A stretch of 47,765 nt of DNA from an uncultured Collinsella sp. (GCA_900544875.1 UQWS01000016.1:1-47765), one strand, 5' to 3'. Shown: positions 32,473-42,118, counted from the first letter of the stretch. The notes: generated from the sequence alone by a model not told the origin. Program-made: numbers and translations.

Positions 32473-35049
32473 ATGTGCGATTGCACAGATCATAAGGACG
32501 AGATCCCTGCCTACGACGCGCAGGCCATTGAGTCCCGATGGATGAAGGCCTGGGAGGACTCCAACCTCTTTGCCGTCGACACCGACGACAGCAAGCCCAA
32601 GAAGTACGTGCTCGAGATGTTCCCGTATCCGTCGGGCGACCTGCACATGGGCCACGCGCGCAACTACACCATCGGCGATGCCATGGCCCGTCAGGCCCGC
32701 ATGCGCGGTTACGACGTGCTGCACCCCATCGGCTTTGACGCCTTTGGCCTGCCTGCCGAGAACGCCGCTATCAAGCACAACACGCAGGCTGCTGCCTGGA
32801 CGTATAAGAACATGGACCAGGCGCTCGCTACGATGAAGCGCATGGGCTTCTCCTACGATCTGGATCGCATGGTCAAGACCTGCAGCCCCGACTACTACCG
32901 CTGGGGCCAGTGGATCTTTGAGAAGATGTGGGAAAAGGGCCTGGTCTACCGTAAGAAGAACCCGGTCAACTGGTGCCCCACCTGCAAGACCGTTCTGGCC
33001 AACGAGCAGGTTACCGAGGGCAAGTGCTGGCGCTGCGGCACCGAGCCCGAGAAGCGCGACCTTGAGCAGTGGTACTTCAAGATCACCGAGTACTCCCAGG
33101 AGCTGCTCGACGACCTGGAGAAGCTCCCCGGCTGGCCCGAGCGCGTCAAGCAGATGCAGGCCAACTGGATCGGTCGCTCCGAGGGCGCCGAGGTCGACTT
33201 TACCCTGTGCGACCAGGATGGCGAGCCCATCGAGGGCGATGAGGGCAAGATCACCGTCTTCACCACGCGTGCCGATACCCTTTTTGGCGTCTCCTTCTTT
33301 GTCCTGGCTCCCGAGTACGCCGGCCTGCACGAGCTCGTCGAGGGTACGGAGTACGAGGAGGCCGTCACCAAGATCGTCGAGGACTCCAAGCATATCTCTG
33401 CCGTCGAGCGTGCCCAAGGCACCCTCGAGAAGCACGGTGCCTTCACGGGCCGCTATGTGGTAAACCCCGTCAACGGCGAGAAGGTCCCCGTGTGGGTTGC
33501 CGATTATGTCGTTGCCGACTACGGTACCGGTGCCGTCATGGCCGTTCCCTGTGGCGACCAGCGCGACTTTGAGTTTGCCCGTAAGTACGACCTGCCGATC
33601 GTGCCGATCATCCTGGACGATGACGATCGCGCTGCCGTCGAGGCCAGCGGCGAGACCATCGATACCTTCCATGCCGAGAACGTCGACTGGGATTGCGCCC
33701 ACGCTGCCGAGGGCACGCTCGTCCAGTCCGGCAAGTACACCGGCATGCGCGGCGGCAAGCACTCCGAGGGCGAGGCTGCGATCGTGGCCGACCTCGAGGC
33801 CATGGGCTGTGGTCGTCGCAAGGTCGAGTTCCGTCTGCGCGACTGGCTCATTTCCCGTCAGCGCTATTGGGGCAACCCCATCCCGGCCATCCACTGCGAG
33901 CACTGCGGCATCGTGCCCGTGCCCGAGGATCAGCTGCCGGTGACGCTGCCCGAGAACCTGGACCTGGGCGCTGGCGAAACCCTTGCCGAGTGCAAGGAGT
34001 TCTACGAGACCACCTGCCCGGTCTGCGGCCGCCCGGCCAAGCGCGAGACCGATACCATGGACACCTTTACCTGCTCCAGCTGGTATTACCTGCGCTATAC
34101 CGATCCGCACAACACTGAGCTGCCCTTCTCCCGTGAGGCTGCCGACCGTTGGATGCCCGTCGATAACTACATCGGCGGCATCGAGCACGCTATTTTGCAC
34201 CTGCTCTACAGCCGCTTCTTTACCAAGGCACTGCGCGACCTGGGCCTGCTGAGCGTGGACGAGCCCTTCACCAACCTGCTGTGCCAGGGCATGGTCAAGG
34301 ACGAGAACGGCGACACCATGTCCAAGTCCAAGGGCAATGTCGTGCCCCCGAGCTCGGTCATCGAGCCCTACGGTGCCGACACCATGCGTTTGGCGATCCT
34401 GTTTATCGCCCCGCCCGAGAAGGACTTCGACTGGGATCCCAAGGCCGTCGAGGGCGCCAACCGCTTTATCAAGCGCGCCTGGCGTATCGTTTGGCAGCTC
34501 GTCCAGTCCGGCGATGCCAACGTGGCCTTCGACAAGTCCGCGCTCGACGAGGTTGCGATGAAGCTCTATCGCGAGCGTCACCGCACCATCGCCAAGTGCA
34601 CTGAGGACTTCGACCGCGGCCAGTTCAACACCGCGATCTCGGCCGTCATGGAGCTCGTCAACGCGGCGAGCGCCTATCTCAACGCCACTGAGGGTGCTGA
34701 CCGCGACAAGGCTCTGTGCTACGGCGTGGCTAAGGATATCGTGAGCGTCCTTGCCCCTATCTGCCCGTTCTGGGCCGACGAGCTGTGGCACGAGGCACTC
34801 GGCTGCGAGGGCAACGCCTACACCGCCGCCTGGCCCGAGTTCGACCTGGCCGAGTCCGTTGAGGACACGGTGCAGATCGTGGTCCAGGTGCTCGGCAAGG
34901 TCCGCGGCCGCGTCGACGTTGCCCGCGATGCCTCCAATGAGGATATGCAGGCTGCCGCCGAGGCCGCCGTCGCCAAGTGGCTCGAGGGCAAGACAGTCGT
35001 CAAGGCCATCTGCGTGCCCGGCAAGCTGGTCAACCTGGTGGTCAAGTAA
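32473..35049 (+). CDS. leuS: Leucyl-tRNA synthetase
   Basis: The 858-residue protein has the class I signatures: HMGH (58-61) in FPYPSGDLHMGHARNY and the KMSKS-type TMSKS (615-619). A CP1 editing domain lies between them (~225-420), with the zinc-type CxxC pairs near WCPTCK and RCG. The C-terminal anticodon-binding helices end in VRGRVDV...KLVNLVVK. It charges tRNA-Leu with leucine in the cytosol. The ATG is preceded by aaaggag. Full length; no anomalies apart from the unusual structured leader. Confidence 0.97.
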   Translation: MCDCTDHKDEIPAYDAQAIESRWMKAWEDSNLFAVDTDDSKPKKYVLEMFPYPSGDLHMGHARNYTIGDAMARQARMRGYDVLHPIGFDAFGLPAENAAIKHNTQAAAWTYKNMDQALATMKRMGFSYDLDRMVKTCSPDYYRWGQWIFEKMWEKGLVYRKKNPVNWCPTCKTVLANEQVTEGKCWRCGTEPEKRDLEQWYFKITEYSQELLDDLEKLPGWPERVKQMQANWIGRSEGAEVDFTLCDQDGEPIEGDEGKITVFTTRADTLFGVSFFVLAPEYAGLHELVEGTEYEEAVTKIVEDSKHISAVERAQGTLEKHGAFTGRYVVNPVNGEKVPVWVADYVVADYGTGAVMAVPCGDQRDFEFARKYDLPIVPIILDDDDRAAVEASGETIDTFHAENVDWDCAHAAEGTLVQSGKYTGMRGGKHSEGEAAIVADLEAMGCGRRKVEFRLRDWLISRQRYWGNPIPAIHCEHCGIVPVPEDQLPVTLPENLDLGAGETLAECKEFYETTCPVCGRPAKRETDTMDTFTCSSWYYLRYTDPHNTELPFSREAADRWMPVDNYIGGIEHAILHLLYSRFFTKALRDLGLLSVDEPFTNLLCQGMVKDENGDTMSKSKGNVVPPSSVIEPYGADTMRLAILFIAPPEKDFDWDPKAVEGANRFIKRAWRIVWQLVQSGDANVAFDKSALDEVAMKLYRERHRTIAKCTEDFDRGQFNTAISAVMELVNAASAYLNATEGADRDKALCYGVAKDIVSVLAPICPFWADELWHEALGCEGNAYTAAWPEFDLAESVEDTVQIVVQVLGKVRGRVDVARDASNEDMQAAAEAAVAKWLEGKTVVKAICVPGKLVNLVVK

Positions 35050-35078
35050 GCACTGCGCGCTTAACTGACGCATAAAAG

Positions 35079-35114
35079 ACGAGGGGCGATCCGGTTGGGT
35101 CGTCCCTCGTTTTG
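35079..35114 (+). terminator. Intrinsic terminator after leuS
   Basis: An 11-bp stem (35079-35089 with 35100-35110, one G-T pair), 10-base loop and a ttttgtgttg tail. It lies between leuS and the convergent lipoprotein gene. Confidence 0.8.
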
Positions 35115-35153
35115 TGTTGTATGCCCTGCTTAGTCATTGCGTCGCAACGTTTT

Positions 35154-35726
35154 CTATGGGATGTGTACCAGGTCCCTAAAGTAAACGTTGCCCGTTGCCT
35201 CTTCGAACATCCAAATGTTGAGGTAGATGTCGTTGAGGTCGTTGTTCACATCAAAGTTCGGATCGTCGAAGGTGCCCACAAAGGTGAGCATGGCGCGCGT
35301 TTCCTCTCCAGCCGCGACCGGTTGGCGCATGCGTACGTCGCGGACATCACCGTTGACGTAGGCATAGGAGTCCACATCGCCAAACATCATGTCGACACCG
35401 GAGTTGTTGGACACCGTAAAGACGAGCGCGGCGTCCCCGTAGCCGTCGGTGTCCTTGCCCACGCAGGTAACATGGACGTTCTCGTCCGCCTCTAGGTCGA
35501 TGGGGAACTGTTCTTGGGGGTCGGGGCCCAAACCCTGGGGATCGATTTCGTCTTCGTTTATTTTATCGAAGCTACCCTGTGGCGTCGTTTCCTCGGCAGC
35601 TTCGGTGCTTCCGGGATTCGGCTCAGATGGCCCGGTTTTGCCATCGATATTGCTGCATCCCATCAGGGCGAACGAGCAGACTGCGATGGCGAGCGCGGTC
35701 GTGCAGAGGGTGCCTAGGCGTTTCAT
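35154..35726 (-). CDS. Secreted lipoprotein of unknown function
   Basis: The 190-residue product has a lipoprotein signal: positive start MKRLG, hydrophobic core and lipobox LMGC (Cys near 24). A ~45-residue acidic/proline-rich linker follows, then a ~100-residue beta-rich domain resembling the small Ig-like domains (DUF4352/DUF5067 type) of Gram-positive lipoproteins. It should sit on the outer face of the membrane. The ribosome site aaggagg precedes the ATG. It is a single-gene unit, with no neighbour that suggests a function. Confidence 0.75.
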   Translation of the reverse strand: MKRLGTLCTTALAIAVCSFALMGCSNIDGKTGPSEPNPGSTEAAEETTPQGSFDKINEDEIDPQGLGPDPQEQFPIDLEADENVHVTCVGKDTDGYGDAALVFTVSNNSGVDMMFGDVDSYAYVNGDVRDVRMRQPVAAGEETRAMLTFVGTFDDPNFDVNNDLNDIYLNIWMFEEATGNVYFRDLVHIP

Positions 35727-35988
35727 GGGTGCCTCCTTGCCGTACGGGATTTGGAAAGGTTTGTCGTTGTGCGACTTGCTGGCCGGCTTGTTACAGAATG
35801 TCCCTTAGCGTAAGTCTGATCGATAGGGGCTCGGGGAGGAATGCCCTTGGGGTCCGAACGGGCCTGTGGATTGGGACGCATGGCCCGTTTTGGGACCCTC
35901 GGACGCTTGCCTCATGGAGTCTTTAGTCCAATTGTCCTATTCTTGTGGAGAAGCTGTGCGCACGCTGACCTGCAGGTTCGTACTGTGC

Positions 35989-36017
35989 TTGCACGTTTCC
36001 GCAGCTATTGGTATAGT
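35989..36017 (+). promoter_or_regulatory. Sigma-70-type promoter of the rimP-nusA-infB operon
   Basis: TTGCAC (35989-35994), 17-bp spacer, TATAGT (36012-36017). A start near 36024 would place the terminator-like hairpin at 36045 just inside the leader. The rest of the 369-base gap (35727-35985) shows nothing I can assign. Confidence 0.7.
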
Positions 36018-36044
36018 TTGCTTGCAAATGAAGTTGTAATTGAA

Positions 36045-36075
36045 AGAAGTGGGGTTTCGGCCCCGCTTCTTTTTT
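36045..36075 (+). terminator. Leader terminator (attenuator candidate) ahead of rimP
   Basis: A 10-bp stem (36045-36054 with 36061-36070, one G-T pair), loop tttcgg and a run of six T. It lies about 20 bases after the predicted start of transcription and 21 bases before the rimP ATG, so it must be read through for the operon to be expressed. Confidence 0.8.
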
Positions 36076-36095
36076 GTATGGATGGAGGTGCCGCA

Positions 36096-36590
36096 ATGGT
36101 CAAGACCAAGACCGAGCAGGCGATCATCGACGCGCTCGAGGCCGTCGCTCCCCAGCACGATGTCGACATCGTCGACGTCGAGCTCGTGGGTGCCACCAAG
36201 GCCCCCTGCGTACGCGTGCGTATCGAGGGTGCCGAGGGTCAGAGCCTGTCGCTCAACGACGTCACGGCCAACACCAAGTGGGTCGGCGATGTGATTGAGG
36301 AGCTCGACCCTATCTCTTCGAGCTATACGCTCGAGGTGTCGAGCCCGGGTATGGCGCGTCCGCTGCGCCGCCCGTGCGACTTTGCCCGCTTTGTGGGCGA
36401 GAACTGTGAGCTCACCTCCACCGCCACCGAGGGCCGTCGCAAGTACGCCGGCAAGATTGCCGCCGCAACCGAGACCAACGTGACCCTCGAGCTCGAGGAC
36501 GGCGAGTCCGTTACCCTCGATTTCTCTGATGTTAAAAAGTGCAAGTTGAAGCCCACCTACGACTTCAAGCCCGCGAAGGAAGGAAAGTAA
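36096..36590 (+). CDS. rimP: Ribosome maturation factor RimP
   Basis: ATG 36096 follows ggaggt; an open frame extends further upstream to 35841 but crosses the leader terminator, so the later start is right. The 164-residue protein has the RimP two-domain pattern, with VELVGATKAPCVRVRIE, ...YTLEVSSPGMARPL (the conserved EVSSPG.xRPL block) and a C-terminal SH3-like part. It helps assemble the 30S subunit. First gene of the translation/transcription operon. Confidence 0.95.
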   Translation: MVKTKTEQAIIDALEAVAPQHDVDIVDVELVGATKAPCVRVRIEGAEGQSLSLNDVTANTKWVGDVIEELDPISSSYTLEVSSPGMARPLRRPCDFARFVGENCELTSTATEGRRKYAGKIAAATETNVTLELEDGESVTLDFSDVKKCKLKPTYDFKPAKEGK

Positions 36591-36591
36591 G

Positions 36592-37839
36592 ATGGCAGCA
36601 TCCGACATGATGTCCGCCCTGATGGAGCTTTGCCAGGAGAAGCACATCGACCAGCTCTACCTGATCGACCGCCTGGAGCAGTCGCTCGCCAAGAGCTATG
36701 CCGAGATCCTGCATCTTGAGTGGGGCGCCAAGGTGACCATCGACCGCACCACCGGCAAGATCTACGTCTACCGTCTGGAGCCGATTGACGATTCCATGGA
36801 CGAGGAAGGCAACTTCACCGAGTTCGAGGAGATCGACGTCACCCCCAAGAACACGAGCCGCATCGCCGCCCAGCACGCCAAGGCCGAGATCAACGCCATC
36901 GTGCGCAACTCCGCCCGCGAGCAGATCTACGAGGAGTTCTCCGGCCGCATCGGTGACCTCATCAGCGGTACCGTGCTGCAGTCCACGCCCGACTTCACGA
37001 TCGTCAAGATCCGCGAGGGCGTCGAGGCCGAGCTGCCGCACTTCGACCAGCGCCGTTACGAGAACGAGCGCAACGAGCGTCCGATGGGCGAGCGCTACCT
37101 GCACAACCAGCACATCAAGGCCGTTATCATCGACGTTCGCGACCCCAACTCCAACCTGCAGCCGGTTCGTGGCGAGCACAGCCGTCCGCCGATTGTCATC
37201 TCCCGTACCCACCCCGAGCTCATGCGTCGTCTGTTTGAGCAGGAGGTGCCCGAGATCTATGAGGGCACCGTCCAGATCAAGTCGATCGCCCGCGAGCCCG
37301 GCCAGCGCTCCAAGGTCGCCGTCCACTCGCTCGACGACCGTCTGGATCCCGTGGGCGCCTGTGTCGGCCCCAAGGGCAGCCGTGTTCGCGCTGTCGTGGG
37401 CGAGCTCCGTGGCGAGCGCGTCGACGTCATCCTTTGGGATGCCGATCCTGCCGTCTACGTCGCCAACGCCCTGTCGCCCGCCAAGGTCACCCGCGTCCTC
37501 ATCGACGAGGAGAAGGCCTACGCCGGCGTCATCGTGCCCGACGACCAGCTGTCCCTCGCCATCGGCAAGGAGGGCCAGAACGCCCGCCTCGCCGCGCGCC
37601 TGACCGGCTGGCACATCGACATCAAGTCCGAGACGCTTGCCGCCGACATCCTCAAGAACGTTCCCGTTCACGAGGAGCCCGCCGCCGACCTGATCGGTGA
37701 CGAGGAGGACGAGGACGTCCGCCGCTGCGAGTACGTGTCCGAGGACGGCATCCAGTGCCGCAACCAGGCTCGTCCCGGCTCCCGTTTCTGCGGTGTCCAC
37801 GACACCGACGCCTTCGATGATGCGGAGGACCTGATCTAG
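36592..37839 (+). CDS. nusA: Transcription factor NusA with unusual Cys/His tail
   Basis: ATG 36592 is one base after the rimP stop. The 415-residue protein has the N-terminal RNA-polymerase-binding domain (1-~115), S1 (from about 118), and two KH domains with VGACVGPKGSRV and LAIGKEGQNARLAARLTG. It controls pausing, termination and antitermination. After the KH domains it ends in an acidic stretch and a C379-x9-C389-x10-C400-x2-H403 pattern that could bind zinc, not part of standard NusA. The ylxR gene that usually separates nusA from infB is absent. Confidence 0.95.
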   Translation: MAASDMMSALMELCQEKHIDQLYLIDRLEQSLAKSYAEILHLEWGAKVTIDRTTGKIYVYRLEPIDDSMDEEGNFTEFEEIDVTPKNTSRIAAQHAKAEINAIVRNSAREQIYEEFSGRIGDLISGTVLQSTPDFTIVKIREGVEAELPHFDQRRYENERNERPMGERYLHNQHIKAVIIDVRDPNSNLQPVRGEHSRPPIVISRTHPELMRRLFEQEVPEIYEGTVQIKSIAREPGQRSKVAVHSLDDRLDPVGACVGPKGSRVRAVVGELRGERVDVILWDADPAVYVANALSPAKVTRVLIDEEKAYAGVIVPDDQLSLAIGKEGQNARLAARLTGWHIDIKSETLAADILKNVPVHEEPAADLIGDEEDEDVRRCEYVSEDGIQCRNQARPGSRFCGVHDTDAFDDAEDLI

Positions 37840-37848
37840 CGCGCGGTT

Positions 37849-37909
37849 GCGCCGGGCGGGTCCCGGCGCGTCTCCCACGCTCGTTCAGTCTCTAGGCACC
37901 CAAGGTGCC
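37849..37909 (+). other. Two GC-rich hairpins between nusA and infB
   Basis: Perfect stems of 8 bp (37849-37856 with 37862-37869) and 6 bp (37895-37900 with 37904-37909) fill the 91-base gap. No T tract follows, so they are more likely RNA-processing or translational elements than terminators. Confidence 0.5.
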
Positions 37910-37930
37910 AGAAAGGGTAGGTGAAGTCAT

Positions 37931-40645
37931 ATGGCAAAAGTCCGTGTGTCCACCCTGGCCAAAGAGTTCGGCATGACCTCCAAGGAACTGATGGGTCATC
38001 TCGCCGATATGAAGATTCCCGCTAAGTCCGCTTCCTCCACCTTGGAGGACGCTTATGTCGCCATGGTCCGCAAGCAGCTCGCCTCGGTGATCGAGGCCCG
38101 CGCTCAGGAAGTCGAGGCCGCCAAGCAGGCCGAGGAGCAGGCAGCTGCTGCCGAGGAGGCCGCACGCGCCGCCGAGGCCGAGCGCGAGCGCATCGCCGCC
38201 GAGAAGGCACGCGAGGAGGAGCGCCGCCAGTTTGCCGCAGCCCAGGCTGCCGAGGAGGCTGCCCGCGCCGAGGCCGAGGCCAAGAAGAAGGCCGAGCAGG
38301 AGCGCCTTGCTCGCGAGAAGGAGGAGGCTGCCCGCGAGGCCCAGCGCCGCGCCGTTCCCGCTTCCGACTCCGGTTCGCGCTTCCGTTCGCTGCTCGACCA
38401 GATCGCCGCACAGGAGACCGTGCTCAAGGAGAAGAAGGACGCCGAGGACAAGGCCAAGGCCGAGCGCGCCGCAGAGCGCGGTAACCGTCGTGGCGGCAAC
38501 AACGACCGCCGCGGTGGCCGTCGTAACGATCGCAACGCCTCAGACAACAACTCCGAGCGCAACGCCTCCGAGAGCCGTCCGCACAGCCATCGCACCAACG
38601 CCAGCAACAACGTCGCTGCCGGCATGGACTTCCCCAACCCCGATAAGCAGGGCAAGGGCAAGAAGCGCAAGGGCGGTCACAACAACGAAGAGGACCACTA
38701 CAGCCGCATGGCTCGCGAGGCCGAGGAGTACAGCCGCGAGAAGGTGCTCGAGGAGGCTCGTGCTGCCGTCGAGGAGGCCTCTCGTGAGTCCACCGGTCGC
38801 CGCAAGAAGCGCAAGGAGAAGCGCGAGCGCGAGGCTGCCAAGGCTCAGGAGGAGCGCAAGATAGAGGAGGCGCTGGCCCAGGGCGTGAACCCCGAGGACC
38901 TCGACGCCATCAAGGTCTCCCAGGGCGTTACCGTCCAGGAGCTTGCCGAGGCGCTCGACGTTCCGGCCAACGACATCATTAAGCGCCTGTTCCTGCTGGG
39001 TACGCCGCTCACCATGACGCAGTCCATGTCCGACGACCTCGTCGAGCTCGTTGCCGACGACCTGGGCCGTCAGATCAAGATCATCACCCCCGAGGAGGAG
39101 AACACCTTCTCGTTCTACGACGATCCCGCCGACCTTAAGCCGCGCGCCCCGGTCGTTACCGTCATGGGTCACGTCGACCACGGCAAGACGTCGCTGCTCG
39201 ACGCCATCCGTCACACCGGCGTTGCTGCCGGCGAGGCGGGCGGCATTACGCAGGCCATCGGCGCTTCGCAGGTCATGATCAACGACCGCAAGATCACCTT
39301 CATCGATACCCCGGGTCACGCTACCTTTACGGCCATGCGTGCCCGTGGCGCCAAGGTGACCGACATCGTCATCCTGATCGTCGCCGCCGACGACGGCGTC
39401 ATGCCCCAGACGGTCGAGTCGATCAACCACGCCAAGGCCGCCGGCGTACCCATCGTCGTCGCCGTCAACAAGATCGATAAGCCGGGCGCCAACCCCGACC
39501 GTGTGCGTCAGGAGCTCACCGAGTACGGCGTCATCCCCGAGGAGTGGGGCGGACAGAACATGTTCGTCAACATCTCTGCCAAGCAGAAGATCGGTATCGA
39601 CGACCTTCTGGAGACCGTGCTGCTCCAGGCCGACGTGCTCGAGCTCAAGGCCAACCCGGACACCTTTGCCTCCGGCAACGTCCTCGAGGCCAAGCTCGAC
39701 AAGGGCCGCGGCTCGGTCGCTACCGTGCTCGTGACCCGCGGTACCCTGCACGTGGGCGATACGCTGGTCGCCGGCCTTACCTACGGCCGCGTCCGCGCCA
39801 TGCTCGACCCCAAGGGTCGCGCCGTCACCGAGGCCGGTCCCTCCGACGCCGTCGAGATCCTGGGCCTGCAGTCCGTGCCCAACGCCGGTGACGAGTTCCG
39901 CGTGTTCGAGGACGAGCGCGAGGCTCGCGCCCTGGCCGACGAGCGTTCGCTCAAGGCCCGTATCGAGGAGCAGAGCCGCGTCAAGCACGTCACGCTCGAG
40001 AACCTCTTCGAGACCATCGCTGACGCCGAGGTCAAGGAGCTCAACCTGATCATCAAGGCCGATGTCCAGGGCTCCATCGAGGCCCTTCAGGACTCGCTCG
40101 ACAAGATGGATCAGTCCGAGGTTCGCATCAACACGATCCATTCCGCCGTCGGTGCCATCAACGAGACCGACGTCGTCCTGGCCGACGCCTCCAACGCCAT
40201 CATCATCGGCTTTGGCGTCCGTCCCGACGGTAAGGCCCGCTCCGCTGCCGAGCGCGAGGGCGTCGAGATCCGTTGCTACGACGTCATCTACAAGTGCCTC
40301 GAGGAGCTCGACGCCGCCCGTATCGGCATGCTCAAGCCCACCGAGGTCGAGGTCGCCACGGGTACCGCGACCGTCCTGGACACCTTCAAGGTGCCCAAAG
40401 TCGGTATCGCCGCCGGTGTCCGCGTCGAAGAGGGCGAGATCGCCGCGACCGATTCCGTGCGCCTGGTGCGCGACGGTATCGTGGTCTTTAACGGCAAGAT
40501 CGCCTCGATGCGCCACTACAAGGACGAGGCCAAGAGCCTCAAGAGCGGTTCCGAGGGCGGCATTGGCCTGGAGAACTTCCAGGACATCAAGCCCGGCGAC
40601 CAGATCGAGGGTTACCGTATCGACCAGGTTGCCCGTACCGAGTAG
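37931..40645 (+). CDS. infB: Translation initiation factor IF-2
   Basis: The 904-residue GTPase starts with an IF2_N domain (1-~50). A ~250-residue low-complexity, Ala/Glu/Arg-rich coiled-coil and Arg/Asn-rich linker follows, then a second IF2_N-like domain (~310-360). The G domain has G1 GHVDHGKTS (from 413), G3 DTPGH and G4 NKID, and the C-terminal domains bind fMet-tRNA. It places initiator tRNA on the 30S subunit. The gene is complete and of normal length for a high-GC Gram-positive. Confidence 0.97.
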   Translation: MAKVRVSTLAKEFGMTSKELMGHLADMKIPAKSASSTLEDAYVAMVRKQLASVIEARAQEVEAAKQAEEQAAAAEEAARAAEAERERIAAEKAREEERRQFAAAQAAEEAARAEAEAKKKAEQERLAREKEEAAREAQRRAVPASDSGSRFRSLLDQIAAQETVLKEKKDAEDKAKAERAAERGNRRGGNNDRRGGRRNDRNASDNNSERNASESRPHSHRTNASNNVAAGMDFPNPDKQGKGKKRKGGHNNEEDHYSRMAREAEEYSREKVLEEARAAVEEASRESTGRRKKRKEKREREAAKAQEERKIEEALAQGVNPEDLDAIKVSQGVTVQELAEALDVPANDIIKRLFLLGTPLTMTQSMSDDLVELVADDLGRQIKIITPEEENTFSFYDDPADLKPRAPVVTVMGHVDHGKTSLLDAIRHTGVAAGEAGGITQAIGASQVMINDRKITFIDTPGHATFTAMRARGAKVTDIVILIVAADDGVMPQTVESINHAKAAGVPIVVAVNKIDKPGANPDRVRQELTEYGVIPEEWGGQNMFVNISAKQKIGIDDLLETVLLQADVLELKANPDTFASGNVLEAKLDKGRGSVATVLVTRGTLHVGDTLVAGLTYGRVRAMLDPKGRAVTEAGPSDAVEILGLQSVPNAGDEFRVFEDEREARALADERSLKARIEEQSRVKHVTLENLFETIADAEVKELNLIIKADVQGSIEALQDSLDKMDQSEVRINTIHSAVGAINETDVVLADASNAIIIGFGVRPDGKARSAAEREGVEIRCYDVIYKCLEELDAARIGMLKPTEVEVATGTATVLDTFKVPKVGIAAGVRVEEGEIAATDSVRLVRDGIVVFNGKIASMRHYKDEAKSLKSGSEGGIGLENFQDIKPGDQIEGYRIDQVARTE

Positions 40646-40656
40646 GGGGTAGCGCT

Positions 40657-41067
40657 ATGAAGCAAACGCAGGCAACCCGCCGTCTGGGCGAGCAGCTTCG
40701 CGAGAAGCTCGGTTATATCCTGCTCTTTGAGGTTTCCGATCCGCGACTCGACCTGGTTACTTTGACCGCGGTCGAGGTCGCGGTGGACCGTTCGTTCGCG
40801 CGCGTGTACGTGTCGTGCGATGCGAGCCGCTACGACGAGGTCATGGAGGCGCTCGCAAGCGCTAAGGGCCGCATTCGCAGCCTGTTGGCTCGCTCGCTCG
40901 ATTGGCGTGTTACGCCCGAACTCGATTTTCGCATCGATCGCTCGACCGATGAGGCCGAGCGCATCACGCGTGCGCTGGAAAACGTTCCCGCCACGCTTGC
41001 GATCGAAAAGGACGAGGACGGCTATCCGATAGCGGATGCCGCCCAGGAGGCAGCTTTAGATGACTAA
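40657..41067 (+). CDS. rbfA: Ribosome-binding factor A
   Basis: The 136-residue KH-like protein starts 11 bases after infB (ribosome site gggggtag). It has the RbfA pattern RLGEQLREKLGYILLFEVSD, VTLTAVEVAVDRSFARVYVS and a terminal LDFRIDRSTDEAERI. It acts in late 30S maturation at the 5' end of 16S rRNA. It overlaps the nrnA start by 8 bases. Confidence 0.95.
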   Translation: MKQTQATRRLGEQLREKLGYILLFEVSDPRLDLVTLTAVEVAVDRSFARVYVSCDASRYDEVMEALASAKGRIRSLLARSLDWRVTPELDFRIDRSTDEAERITRALENVPATLAIEKDEDGYPIADAAQEAALDD

Positions 41068-42103
41068 TTCCGCCGACCTCGCCTCGTGTGAGTCTGCAGA
41101 TATTCAGCGACGCATCCTCGAGCTCATCGAGGGTGCGTCCTCCATTGCGATTTCGGGACATACTTCTCCCGATGGCGATGCCTTGGGCTCCGTGTTGGGT
41201 CTGGGCCTTTCGCTCATGAAGTTTTTCCCCAACAAGGACATTGCCCTGCTGCTGGCAGACGATGACCCGGTTCCGCGCATCTACCGCTTTATGGAGGGTG
41301 CCGATCGCCTGGTGCCGGCATCTGCGTACACCGGCAATCCGGACCTGTTCATTTCGGTGGACGTACCGGTCGTCGAGCGTCTCAATAATTCCGCCGAGGT
41401 GCTTCGTCGCTCCAAGCATGTGGTGTGTTTCGACCACCATCCGGCGCGCGAGGAGTTTGCCGAGCTCAGCCTGAGGCGCGTTGAAGCTGCAGCCTGCGCC
41501 ATGATCATTGACCGTTTCTTGGACAATTGCGGCATTGTCGCACGTGATGGCGTTGCGACCTGCCTGCTGTGTGGCTTGGTTACCGATACCGGCCGTTTTC
41601 AGTACCAAAACGCCGATGCCGCCGCGTTCCATGCGGCATCGCGTCTGGTTGCCCACGGTGCCGATCCGGCGCGTGTGGCACTCGAGGTATACCAGAGCAT
41701 GCGCGTTGAGTTTTTGCACCTCAAGTCCATCGTTATGGGCCGCATCAAGACGGTGGCCCACGGGCGCGTTGCGTATAGCTACGCGTACCAGAGCGACCTT
41801 GAGGCTTGCGGTGTCACCTCGGATGAGTGCGACGGCCTTGTTGACGTGGTGCGCTCGGTGATGGGCGTCGAGGTCTGCCTGTTCCTGAAGGGCATTGAGG
41901 GCGATACCAAGGTGCGCGGCAACCTGCGCTCTAAGGGCGACCTCAACGTGTCCGAGATCGCTGCTGCCTTTGGCGGAGGTGGACATTCCGCTGCCGCCGG
42001 TTTCTCCAACAACGGAACGATTCTCGAGACGCTCACCGTGGCACTTCCCATGCTGGCCGAGCTGGTAGGGGAGGATCCCGCTTCGGTGACCGTCGAGCAT
42101 TAA
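41060..42103 (+). CDS. nrnA: DHH-family oligoribonuclease / PAP phosphatase
   Basis: The 347-residue protein has the NrnA domains: DHH with ISGHTSPDGDALGS (metal-type Asp residues) and CFDHHPAREEF, then DHHA1 ending GGGGHSAAAGFS. It degrades 2-5-nt RNA fragments and can hydrolyse 3'-phosphoadenosine-5'-phosphate. It overlaps the end of rbfA, and its position between rbfA and truB is the usual one in Gram-positives. Confidence 0.93.
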   Translation: MTNSADLASCESADIQRRILELIEGASSIAISGHTSPDGDALGSVLGLGLSLMKFFPNKDIALLLADDDPVPRIYRFMEGADRLVPASAYTGNPDLFISVDVPVVERLNNSAEVLRRSKHVVCFDHHPAREEFAELSLRRVEAAACAMIIDRFLDNCGIVARDGVATCLLCGLVTDTGRFQYQNADAAAFHAASRLVAHGADPARVALEVYQSMRVEFLHLKSIVMGRIKTVAHGRVAYSYAYQSDLEACGVTSDECDGLVDVVRSVMGVEVCLFLKGIEGDTKVRGNLRSKGDLNVSEIAAAFGGGGHSAAAGFSNNGTILETLTVALPMLAELVGEDPASVTVEH

Positions 42104-42118
42104 CTTTTTGGATGGTAC

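Noticed and set aside
32386..35073. 895-codon open frame on the minus strand opposite leuS
   Set aside because: It is the mirror of a GC-rich gene with strong third-position bias; the plus-strand leuS is unmistakable and the antisense product has no family features.
38540..40516. Long minus-strand frames opposite infB, nusA and dnaG (also 36565-37878 and 44291-46075)
   Set aside because: These are codon-bias shadows of well-recognised plus-strand genes, with no ribosome sites.
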